A stretch of DNA of 64,000 nucleotides from JAABRB01 sp963735025 (GTDB taxonomy: Bacteria; Pseudomonadota; Gammaproteobacteria; Burkholderiales; SG8-39): assembly GCA_963735025.1 (NCBI GenBank), contig CAVTJG010000009.1, positions 868,001 to 932,000 on the forward strand. The letters run 5' to 3'. The position numbers were made by a program, and so were the translations under genes. Positions 44,317 to 51,852 of this stretch are shown here, piece after piece; the first letter of the stretch is position 1; every line of letters starts with the position of its first letter. The notes under the pieces are model-generated. The model saw only the letters and a list, made by a program, of their open reading frames with translations. It was not told the DNA's origin and did not search any database.

Positions 44317-45585
44317 TTACTCGCAGTACTTGCACGGCGGGAAGTCGCGGCTGTAGACCGGCTGCGCGAGGAACTTGTCCTTGCCGTACTTCCAGAACTG
44401 GCCCACGTCCGGATAGGTTTTGACTACGACGTTCCAGAGCTCTTCGTCCGGATAGCCGAACATCTTCTGCTTCTCGACTTTCCGGATATAGACGTTCTGC
44501 ACGGGATTGCGCAGCTCGTCGAAGTGCACCGGGCCGCGCACGGTGTCGAGCTTGAGGCCCGCGAGCATCTGCACGAACTTCTCCCCACCCGGCCACTTGC
44601 CGCCCGTCTTCTTCATGATCTCGTGGATCATCTGGGCGGTGGTGTAGTTGGTCTCCGAGTAATAAGACGGCACCTTGCCGTACTTCGCGCGGTATTTCTT
44701 CACGAACGCTTCGTTCCTCGGCGTCTCCAGCGCCGCGCTGTACTGCAGCGCCGAGTAGTGGCCGACCGACTCGTCACCCATCGAGGGCAGCACGAATTCG
44801 TCGTAGCTGGTGCCTCCGCCCAACACCGGCTTCTTGTTCCCCGAGGCGGCGAGCTGCTTCGGGAACTGCAGCGACATCGGCCCAACCATCAGCGTGAAGA
44901 TCGCGTCGGCGTCATCTTTGATGGTCGGGATGAAGGGTCCGAAATCCTTCGTTCCCAGCGGCGGCCAGATCTTCTGGATGACCTTACCCCCGCAATCCTC
45001 GAATGCCTTCTGGAAGCCGCCCACGACCTCGTAGCCGAAGGCATAGTCGGCGCCGATCGTCACGATTTTCTTGTAGCCCTGCTCGCAGGCCCATTCGCCG
45101 AACGGGTGATTGGGCTGGGAGCTCGTCCAGCCGGTGCGCATCAGGTACGGATACTTGGACGCCTGCCTCTGGGTGAGATCGTCCGCCGCGGCGACGGAAG
45201 GAATGTAGACGGTCTTCAGTCGCGTGCTCACCGGCGCCAGCGCGTAGCCCGTCGAGGCGAGCAGCCCCCCGATGAACATCTGGACCTTGTCCTGGCGAAC
45301 GAGCTTTTCCGCCTTGCGGACGTTGACCGGCGGCTTGCCTTGACCGTCTTCGAGAATGAACAGGACCTTGGCGCCGGCGAAATCGTTGCCGACCTCGTCC
45401 AGGTACATTTCGAACCCGTTGCTCATGTCCTTGCCGACCTGGGCGAAGATGCCGGTCATCGGCGCGAGGAAACCGATGCGCAGCTCGTCTGCGGCGCCGG
45501 CCGGCCCAGAGGCCAGACCAATGCCGAGCGCGACCGCACCCAGCCTGCACGACCAAGGAAGTTCGGTTTTGAGTCTGCGCAACAT
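44317..45585 (-). CDS. LivK-type periplasmic substrate-binding protein
   Basis: 422 aa ABC-importer binding protein of the Peripla_BP_6 type, with a signal peptide (cleavage near GPAGAADEL). Two lobes are visible: LRIGFLAPMTGIFAQVGKDMSNGFEMYLDE at the start, FIGGLLASTGYALAPV and TIGADYAFGYEVVGGFQKAFED in the middle. The hinge and second-lobe segments include SYYSETNYTTAQMI. The C-terminus ends in a CxxC (CKYCE). The length is at the long end for amide/aromatic-acid binders rather than classical LivK (about 370). It has the best ribosome site of the operon. Ligand unknown; a cyclic amide or ureide would fit the operon enzymes. Confidence 0.92.
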   Translation of the reverse strand: MLRRLKTELPWSCRLGAVALGIGLASGPAGAADELRIGFLAPMTGIFAQVGKDMSNGFEMYLDEVGNDFAGAKVLFILEDGQGKPPVNVRKAEKLVRQDKVQMFIGGLLASTGYALAPVSTRLKTVYIPSVAAADDLTQRQASKYPYLMRTGWTSSQPNHPFGEWACEQGYKKIVTIGADYAFGYEVVGGFQKAFEDCGGKVIQKIWPPLGTKDFGPFIPTIKDDADAIFTLMVGPMSLQFPKQLAASGNKKPVLGGGTSYDEFVLPSMGDESVGHYSALQYSAALETPRNEAFVKKYRAKYGKVPSYYSETNYTTAQMIHEIMKKTGGKWPGGEKFVQMLAGLKLDTVRGPVHFDELRNPVQNVYIRKVEKQKMFGYPDEELWNVVVKTYPDVGQFWKYGKDKFLAQPVYSRDFPPCKYCE

Positions 45586-45592
45586 ATCAATT

Positions 45593-45598
45593 CCTCCT
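45593..45598 (-). promoter_or_regulatory. Strong ribosome-binding site of the binding-protein gene
   Basis: On the minus strand the full consensus AGGAGG is followed by 7 bases and then ATG 45585. It is the clearest site in the operon, as expected for a binding protein made in excess. Confidence 0.75.
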
Positions 45599-45619
45599 TT
45601 TCTGTCTGCTGTCTATCGT

Positions 45620-46609
45620 CTATTGTGACGCCGAAACTTCTTCAGTCCGCTCAGCGACCGTCGGCGTCGCGCGTCGTTGGCGAATTCGTTCGGGAATGCC
45701 CATCAGGCCGCCCGGGAGATACAGGATCGTCAGCACGTAAACGCCACCGAGCACGTACTGCCACCAGTCCACCACTGTGCTGAGATACTCGCGCAGGAAG
45801 ACCACGACGCCCGCACCGATCGCCCCGCCGATGAGCGTGCCCGGGCCGCCGAGGACCACCATGAGCAGCGCATCGACAGAAGTGGTCAGGATGACGTCCT
45901 CCGGGCTCACCAGCCCGTTCAGGAACGCCCACAGCACCCCGGCGAGCCCGCCGAATCCGCCGGCGATGATGAACGCGATGTACTTGTGCAGCCACGTGTT
46001 GTAGCCGAGGATTCGCATGCGCAGCTCGCTCTCGCGGATTCCGACCAGGCTGCGCCCGAACGGGGACTTCACCAGCAGGTGGAGCGCCGCCAGCGACGCC
46101 ACGAAGAAGCCGAACACCACGTAAAAGAAAGTCATGTCGTGCGCGAGATCGATCCCGAACTCGGGCCGGCCCGGCATGTTGATCCCGTTGTCGCCGCCCG
46201 TGAGCGAGTTCCAGCGATAGGCGAGCCCCCACACGACCTGACCGAGCGCAAGCGTGATCATGAGGAAATAGACGCCGCTTGCGCGAATCGCGAACAGCCC
46301 GAAGAAAGCCGCCGTGACGGCGCCGAGCGCGGCGCCGAGCGCAATGACGATCCAGAAGCTCGCGTCCAGCCCGAACCCGAATCGGGTCGCCAGGATCGCC
46401 GTGAGGTACGCGCCAATGCCCAGGTACGCGGCCTGTCCCAGCGAAGGCAGTCCCGTATAGCCGAGCAGAATGTCCAGGCTCATGGCCAGGATCGCGAATA
46501 TCAGCGCTTGCGTGACCAGCAGGATCACGTACGAGCTCGCGAACTGCATCGCCGCCACCAGGACGATCAGCGCGCCGATGACGATGGTGACCTTGGCGCC
46601 TTCGCTCAC
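45620..46609 (-). CDS. LivM-type ABC transporter permease
   Basis: 329 aa inner-membrane permease with about 9-10 helices. The characteristic LivM features are the N-terminal QALIFAILAMSLDILLGYTGLPSLGQAAYLGIGAYLTA and the cytoplasmic EAA-like loop near GRSLVGIRESELRMRILGYN. VSPEDVILTTSVDALLMVVLGGPGTLIGGAIGA and a polar C-terminal tail follow. It pairs with the LivH-type permease 34 bases upstream; the binding-protein gene follows 34 bases downstream. There is no damage. Confidence 0.94.
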   Translation of the reverse strand: MSEGAKVTIVIGALIVLVAAMQFASSYVILLVTQALIFAILAMSLDILLGYTGLPSLGQAAYLGIGAYLTAILATRFGFGLDASFWIVIALGAALGAVTAAFFGLFAIRASGVYFLMITLALGQVVWGLAYRWNSLTGGDNGINMPGRPEFGIDLAHDMTFFYVVFGFFVASLAALHLLVKSPFGRSLVGIRESELRMRILGYNTWLHKYIAFIIAGGFGGLAGVLWAFLNGLVSPEDVILTTSVDALLMVVLGGPGTLIGGAIGAGVVVFLREYLSTVVDWWQYVLGGVYVLTILYLPGGLMGIPERIRQRRATPTVAERTEEVSASQ

Positions 46610-46643
46610 GATGTCTTACTCATGTCCGCTTACCCAAGTCCGC

Positions 46644-47504
46644 TCACTCACGTCCAAAGAGGCCCGTCGGCTTCAGCGCCAGGATCAGTACCATCGGCGC
46701 GTAAAGCGTGAAATAGGAGATCTCCGGAAAGAGCGCCTTGCCGAAGTTGTCGGCGAGCCCGACGATCAGGCTACCCACCGCGGCGCCGCCCAGGCTGCCC
46801 ATGCCGCCGATGATCACCACCGCAAACGCGATCGGCAGGATTTCGAAATCCAGACCCGGGTACACGCCGAGAAACGCTCCGCCGATCACGCCTCCCAGCG
46901 CGGCAAGGAACGCGCCAAGGGCGAAGATGAACATCGAGACCCGCGAAGTGTCGACGCCCACGCCGCGCGCCATTTCCGAGTCATCCACCGCGGCGCGCAC
47001 CATCGCGCCCATGCGCGTCTTCTCCATGGTGAGCCAGATCGTCACGCCAATCGCCACGGCCACGCCGATCATGAACACGCGGTACAGCGGGAAATAGATT
47101 CCTCCGATCACCACGCTTTCCGTCAGCACTTCAGGCGGTGAGATGTCGAGGCTGTCCCCGCCCCAGATGTCGAGCGCACCCTGCTGGAACAGGAACGCGA
47201 AGCCGACCGTCAGCAGCACCTGCCGGAGCGGATCGAATCCCAGCGGACGCAGGAATACCCGCTCCATTATCAGGCCCACCACCGCGATCGCCAGGGCGGC
47301 CACGGGAATGGCGAGCACCCACGAATCCGTCGTCCAGATCACCGTCAGCGCGACGTAGCCGCCGAGCATGAAGTACGAGCCGTGCGAGAGATTGACGATG
47401 CGCATGACGCCGAAGATGAGCGACAGCCCCCCGGCAAGCAGGAACAGCAGCGCGCCGTAGGAGATTCCGTTGAAGACCTGTATGACCCAGAAATCCGCGT
47501 CCAT
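46644..47504 (-). CDS. LivH-type ABC transporter permease
   Basis: 286 aa permease with about 8 helices. It shows the LivH start IQVFNGISYGALLFLLAGGLSLIFGVMRIVNLSHGSYFMLGGY, the MERVFLRPL segment, the EAA-type loop AVDDSEMARGVGVDTSRV and IAFAVVIIGGMGSLGGAAVGSLIVG. It is the first transporter gene in the operon and starts 36 bases after the first CE4-type hydrolase gene. Together with LivM, LivK, LivG and LivF it makes a complete importer. Confidence 0.94.
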   Translation of the reverse strand: MDADFWVIQVFNGISYGALLFLLAGGLSLIFGVMRIVNLSHGSYFMLGGYVALTVIWTTDSWVLAIPVAALAIAVVGLIMERVFLRPLGFDPLRQVLLTVGFAFLFQQGALDIWGGDSLDISPPEVLTESVVIGGIYFPLYRVFMIGVAVAIGVTIWLTMEKTRMGAMVRAAVDDSEMARGVGVDTSRVSMFIFALGAFLAALGGVIGGAFLGVYPGLDFEILPIAFAVVIIGGMGSLGGAAVGSLIVGLADNFGKALFPEISYFTLYAPMVLILALKPTGLFGRE

Positions 47505-47540
47505 GGCAGCGAGGATAAGTTGACCGACGTTAACCGACGC

Positions 47541-48425
47541 TCAACCCTTCAGCGCGCCCGGACGCTCGCCTAGGTACCAGTCGAGGATCTGCTCGCCGGT
47601 CCAGATGACGACGTCCTTGTGCGCGCGGATTTCCTCGAGCGCGCGCCGATAGTATTTGAGCCGGTGCGGCACGCCCATGATGTACGGATGCACGACGAGC
47701 GCCATGATGCGCGCTGAGTGCGCCGAGTCGGCGTAGATCTGCTCGAACTGGTCGATCGCCCGCCGGTAGTACTCGATGGCCTGGTGATGCTGGATCAGCA
47801 TCATGGCGACGTCGTTGCACTCCTGCGTGTACGGCACGTTGACAATCGGCTTCGTGCGCGTCTTGAGCACGACCGGCTGATCGTCGACGACCCAGTCGCA
47901 GACGTACTCGTATCCCGCCTCGACGAGCAGGTCGGGCGTGTCCCAGGTCTCGGTGAGTCCCGGCCCGAGCCACCCGCGCGGCCGCTTGCCCGTGAACGCC
48001 TTGATCACCTCGCTGGTCTTCGCGATGTCCTCGGCCTCGTTCGCGACCTTCTGCATGTTCTTCTGGGTGTAACCGTGCCCCATGAACTCCCATCCACGGT
48101 CGAGCGCGGCGCGCGAGACCGGCTCGTAGGCCTTGACCGCGGTGCCGTTGATCGCGAGCACCGCCTTGATGTCGAGGCTGTCGAGGACCTCGAGCATGCG
48201 CCAGAAACCGACCCGGTTTCCGTACTCATGCCACGCCCAGTTGGGGATGTCGGGCATCGGTGAGCCGCCCGCGGGCGGCGTAAGGACCGTCCGCGGCATG
48301 GTCTGGTCGATGTCCCATTCCTCCACATTCACGATCGTCCAGACAACCATGCGTGCCCCGCCGGGCAGCTTGAGCGGTGCACGGTCGGCGATCGGGGAGT
48401 ACGAGAGGCGTTCGAGTGGCTTCAT
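47541..48425 (-). CDS. PuuE/cyclic-imidase-like polysaccharide-deacetylase-family hydrolase (paralogue 1)
   Basis: 294 aa, NodB-fold (CE4) protein of the subgroup containing allantoinase PuuE and cyclic imide hydrolases. The classical CE4 metal Asp motif (TFDDG) is replaced by WTIVNVEEWDI. The H-x3-H motif keeps only the first His (FMGHGYTQKN), as in metal-independent PuuE. Conserved subgroup blocks are WHEYGNRVGFWRMLE, FTGKRPRGWLGPGLTETWDTP, VPYTQECNDVAMMLIQHH and ALVVHPYIMGVPHRLKYYRRALE. ATG 48425 gives the natural N-terminus. It is followed 36 bases later by LivH. The probable substrate is a cyclic amide or ureide, by family and context. Confidence 0.87.
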   Translation of the reverse strand: MKPLERLSYSPIADRAPLKLPGGARMVVWTIVNVEEWDIDQTMPRTVLTPPAGGSPMPDIPNWAWHEYGNRVGFWRMLEVLDSLDIKAVLAINGTAVKAYEPVSRAALDRGWEFMGHGYTQKNMQKVANEAEDIAKTSEVIKAFTGKRPRGWLGPGLTETWDTPDLLVEAGYEYVCDWVVDDQPVVLKTRTKPIVNVPYTQECNDVAMMLIQHHQAIEYYRRAIDQFEQIYADSAHSARIMALVVHPYIMGVPHRLKYYRRALEEIRAHKDVVIWTGEQILDWYLGERPGALKG

Positions 48426-48596
48426 GTCGCGTGACGTGGTCCGATGGTGAGGTATACAGGTGGACTGGGGCGGTCTGTCGAACCGACTCACCGATCGCTC
48501 GGACCGGTCGGCGTCCCGGTGTGGATCAAGTCGCCCGACGGTGAGTGAATACTACCCTACCTCGAATTGTTGGACATGATCGCACCGCGAGTCCGG

Positions 48597-49481
48597 TCAC
48601 TTCGCCGATTTCTTCGTCTCGCGGTACCAGTCGAAGATCTGCTCCCCGTTCCAGTGGAGCACACCCGGGAAACGCGACATGTACTCGTACACGGCTTCCA
48701 GGTACTTGATCCGGAACGGCTGACCGGAAATGTATGGATGGATCGCAATCGCCATGATGCGTGGCCGGTCCGTGCCCTCCATGTAAAGACGGTCGAAAGT
48801 GTCGATGCACTTCTGGGTCCAATACTGAGGTTCGTGATGCTGGACGATCATCATCGGGATGTCGTTGCACTCTATCGTGTACGGCAAGGTGATTAGCGGC
48901 CCCTTGGCAGTCTGGATCTCGGTCGGCTCTTCATCGTAGACCCAGTCGCCGATGTACTTCACGCCTGCCTCGGCGAGGTGCTCGGGAGTTTCCAGTGTCT
49001 GGGTCAAGCCCGGCCCCAACCAGCCCACGGGGCGCTTGCCGGTGAACTTCTCGAGCTGGTCCATGGTGCGGCGGATCATTCCGGGCTGGTCTTCCTCCTT
49101 GTGGATCGGTCCCTGCTCCCAGCTGTGGCCCATGAACTCCCATCCCAGGTCCTTGCATGCCTGGGCGACGCGCGGGTAGTCGACCGTGACTCGGGCGTTG
49201 ATGGCGAGAGTGGGTCGGATGCCGAGGCGCTCGTAGAGCGTGTTGAAGCGCCAAAAGCCGACTCGCATGCCGTACTCGTGCCAGCTCCAGTTTGGCACGT
49301 CGGGGAGAAGCGGTTGGCCGGTCGGCGCAGGGAGCACCTGGCGCGCCATCGGCTTGCCGATGTCCCACACTTCGAGATTGACGATCGTCCAGACGATGAT
49401 GCGATTAGCGCCCGGAAGCTTTAGCGGCGGGCGGTCGACGATTGCGCTGAATGCGACGCGCTCGCGCGGAATCATGGCCAT
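48597..49481 (-). CDS. PuuE/cyclic-imidase-like polysaccharide-deacetylase-family hydrolase (paralogue 2)
   Basis: 294 aa, the same length as its downstream neighbour and colinear with it: WTIVNLEVWDI, WHEYGMRVGFWRFNT, FMGHSWEQGP, FTGKRPVGWLGPGLTQTLETP, LPYTIECNDIPMMIVQHH, AIAIHPYISGQPFRIKYLEA. It also lacks the second CE4 metal His. ATG 49481 with GGGGAC upstream is preferred over 49535. A tandem pair of divergent paralogues suggests two sequential ring-opening steps, two related substrates or a heteromer. It lies between the cysteine hydrolase (136 bases upstream) and paralogue 1 (171 bases downstream). Confidence 0.86.
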   Translation of the reverse strand: MAMIPRERVAFSAIVDRPPLKLPGANRIIVWTIVNLEVWDIGKPMARQVLPAPTGQPLLPDVPNWSWHEYGMRVGFWRFNTLYERLGIRPTLAINARVTVDYPRVAQACKDLGWEFMGHSWEQGPIHKEEDQPGMIRRTMDQLEKFTGKRPVGWLGPGLTQTLETPEHLAEAGVKYIGDWVYDEEPTEIQTAKGPLITLPYTIECNDIPMMIVQHHEPQYWTQKCIDTFDRLYMEGTDRPRIMAIAIHPYISGQPFRIKYLEAVYEYMSRFPGVLHWNGEQIFDWYRETKKSAK

Positions 49482-49617
49482 GGTCGTCCCCGTTCTTGCG
49501 TCTTGCGGCGTTCTAGGGTCTTGCTTCGAGTTCAATGCTTGAATATGGCATCGCTACGCCCTACTTGAACGCGCGAATGCAGCGCATTCTCTTCACGGCG
49601 CCCCGTCAGCGATCGCG

Positions 49618-50277
49618 TCAGGCGGCCCGCGCGCCTGCCGGCGCGAATTCCGCTTTGATGGCATCGCTCGTCATCACGAATCCGAGCGCAGTGCGGATGC
49701 AGAGCAACGCCGCGTCGTGCAGCGCCGGATCGTCCATGGTGTCGACGCAGTCCTCGGCCACGATCACCGCGTAGTCCTTCGAGCATGCTGCCGCGACGGT
49801 CGACAGGACGCAGCTGTTCGTGTTCACGCCGGTTACGATGAGCGTGTTGACGCCGTGCGCGCGGAGCGCGAAGTCGAGATCGGTGCCAACGAAGCAGTCG
49901 TAGCGTTTCTTGGTGTCGACAATCCAGTCCCGCGGGTCGAGCAACGCGGGCATGACGGTACAGCCAGGCGACCCCTTCAGATTGTGCCGCTCGGCATTCT
50001 TGCGCGTCGAACTCGGATCGTCGGCGCGCGTGCGCCAGAATGGATTGGCCCGGATCTCGGCCACGTCGCGGTAGGTCGTCACGAGGTGGATCACCGGAAT
50101 CGCCTGCGCGCGGCACCAGCCGAACAGCCGTGCGGCGGCCGCGATGATACGATCGGACTGTTCCTGCGTGCGTACCGGCATCGTCGCCACCGACAAGTCG
50201 AGGTGGCCGCGGTGCAGGTCGATCGCGAGCGCGGCGGCGCTGACATGGTCGACGCCAAAGTCCATCTTCTTGGTCAC
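49618..50277 (-). CDS. Isochorismatase-family cysteine hydrolase
   Basis: 219 aa amidohydrolase-type enzyme. The catalytic triad is visible: Asp20 (AIDLHRGHLD), Lys123/124 (VDTKKRYDCFVGTDLDF) and Cys156 (VTGVNTNSCVLSTV), followed by the family's C-terminal helix ALHDAALLCIRTALG. Relatives with this triad include nicotinamidase, N-carbamoylsarcosine amidase, ureidoacrylate amidase RutB and biuret hydrolase. It is the first gene of the minus-strand run containing two PuuE-like enzymes and the Liv-type importer. That context favours C-N bond hydrolysis of a linear amide or carbamoyl compound produced after ring opening (inference). Confidence 0.9.
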   Translation of the reverse strand: MTKKMDFGVDHVSAAALAIDLHRGHLDLSVATMPVRTQEQSDRIIAAAARLFGWCRAQAIPVIHLVTTYRDVAEIRANPFWRTRADDPSSTRKNAERHNLKGSPGCTVMPALLDPRDWIVDTKKRYDCFVGTDLDFALRAHGVNTLIVTGVNTNSCVLSTVAAACSKDYAVIVAEDCVDTMDDPALHDAALLCIRTALGFVMTSDAIKAEFAPAGARAA

Positions 50278-50372
50278 GCTGCCCCCTGGATCATTGGATT
50301 GAGGGAGGTCGCCGTAGTGTACGCGGATCGATGCCTAAACGTTCGGCGAGCCCGTCGGTTAGGATTGGTGAT

Positions 50373-51797
50373 CTAGCGAGCGGGGGATTCGCAGGCGGCG
50401 CCTCGGCAGACCAGGAAGAGCCGGTCGCCGCCCAGCTGGTAAAACTTGACGATGGTTCCCTTGGCTGCCGCGTCGAGTTCGGTCAGTAGGAATCCGTCGG
50501 TCCACCCCTCTTCAGGATACTTCACCGGCGGCTGCGGCAGACGCATGACGTCTAGGTGGGTGACGACGCTCAATCCGGCCGAGGTCCAGTCGTCGCTGTA
50601 GATGGGGAGCTCACGTGCGAGGGTGTGCACGTCGCGCGCGGCTTCCAGGTAATTCGCGCCGCGGTAGGTGGCCTGGTAGTAGGGAAACGCGACCAGCACG
50701 AACACCAGCTTGAGTGCGATGACCACGCCCAGCCAGCGCATGGTCGTGCGCATCCCTGCCGCGCCGGCGCGCCAGAGCAGGCGCGCCAGCACCAGTCCGA
50801 ACAACGGAAAGATCGGAATCAGGTAACGCACCGCGCTCTGGGGAGAGAGCCAGTAGGGCAGAAAGTTGAGCGCCGCGATCGCCACCGCGGTGCGAAAGTG
50901 AAGTTGCTCCGGCTCGGGCGCCGACACCTGCCGTCGCCAGAGGAAATATGCTGCCAGTCCCGATGCCGGCAGCAAACGAGCGAACGTTTCCAGAGGATAG
51001 GCAATCAGCTTGGCGAGGTAAGCGCCGAGTCCCACAGGCACCAGCTTGAGGAGCACTTCGTGCACCATGCGGCCTCCCTGGCCGCTCGCGCCTCGAATCC
51101 CTTCCAGCCAGATCACGGGCGCCCCCACCATCGCCAGGTGCAGGAGGATCGACGGCCAGGACAGCAGATACTGCCGATATTCGCGCCGGAACAGCAGGAC
51201 GAAACCCGCGACGCCGTAGAACACGTAGGCCGTCAACGCCTTGGTCATGAATGCGGCGGTCACGGCAACGACCGCAAGAATCAACCACCCGAAATGGCGC
51301 CGCTCGGCCGCCAGCCACAACGATGCGATGGACAGCAGCACGAACAGGCCGAACAGCGGATCGACGTACGCCAGCCACCCCCGGTAGAAGAACAGGTCGC
51401 CGAGGGTGATGTAAACGAGCGCGGCGAAAGCGGCGAACGCGGTATCGTGAAACAACGCTCTTGCCAGACCCGCCAGGACCAGACCGCCGAGGACCACGGA
51501 CACGATCATGATCAGCCGGGATAGTGCGAGCGCGTATTCCCAACCGGCGGTCGAGGCGAGCGGAATCAGGATCCAGTTGAACAGCGGGTTGTGCTTGACG
51601 TCGACTCCATAGAGAGTGTGGGTGATCCACGAGCCGTGAAGCCACATTTCCAGCGACGTCAGTGGCAGGATCGCCTCCTCGCCCACGAAGTGAAGACGCA
51701 GCGCCGGCAGGAAGGTCAACGCGGCTACCGCGAACCAGATCCAGTATCGGCGGGCCTGATCGCGCGACGATGCGGAGGCGAGTCGGGCGTCGTTCAT
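50373..51797 (-). CDS. Glycosyltransferase family 39-type (ArnT-like) membrane protein
   Basis: 474 aa polytopic protein. The first periplasmic loop has GEEAILPLTSLEMWLHGSWITHTLYGVDVKHNPLFNWILIPLAS, with the acidic residues and N-P-x-x-x-W pattern of lipid-linked-sugar transferases. About 11 helices follow, then a short C-terminal soluble part with Cys in FLVCRGAACESPAR. It probably moves a sugar from a polyprenyl-phosphate donor onto an envelope acceptor. Acceptor and sugar are unknown. Its stop is 95 bases from the cysteine hydrolase start, with functions that look unrelated. Confidence 0.87.
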   Translation of the reverse strand: MNDARLASASSRDQARRYWIWFAVAALTFLPALRLHFVGEEAILPLTSLEMWLHGSWITHTLYGVDVKHNPLFNWILIPLASTAGWEYALALSRLIMIVSVVLGGLVLAGLARALFHDTAFAAFAALVYITLGDLFFYRGWLAYVDPLFGLFVLLSIASLWLAAERRHFGWLILAVVAVTAAFMTKALTAYVFYGVAGFVLLFRREYRQYLLSWPSILLHLAMVGAPVIWLEGIRGASGQGGRMVHEVLLKLVPVGLGAYLAKLIAYPLETFARLLPASGLAAYFLWRRQVSAPEPEQLHFRTAVAIAALNFLPYWLSPQSAVRYLIPIFPLFGLVLARLLWRAGAAGMRTTMRWLGVVIALKLVFVLVAFPYYQATYRGANYLEAARDVHTLARELPIYSDDWTSAGLSVVTHLDVMRLPQPPVKYPEEGWTDGFLLTELDAAAKGTIVKFYQLGGDRLFLVCRGAACESPAR

Positions 51798-51852
51798 GGT
51801 AAACGGACGGTCCGCCTGTACACGGGCACGAATGCAAATTGCTGCCGTGTCA

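Noticed and set aside
42754..47504. Calling the importer a branched-chain amino acid or urea transporter
   Set aside because: The ATPases and permeases are generic for the whole class, the binding protein is longer than classical LivK, and no urease or leucine genes are nearby.
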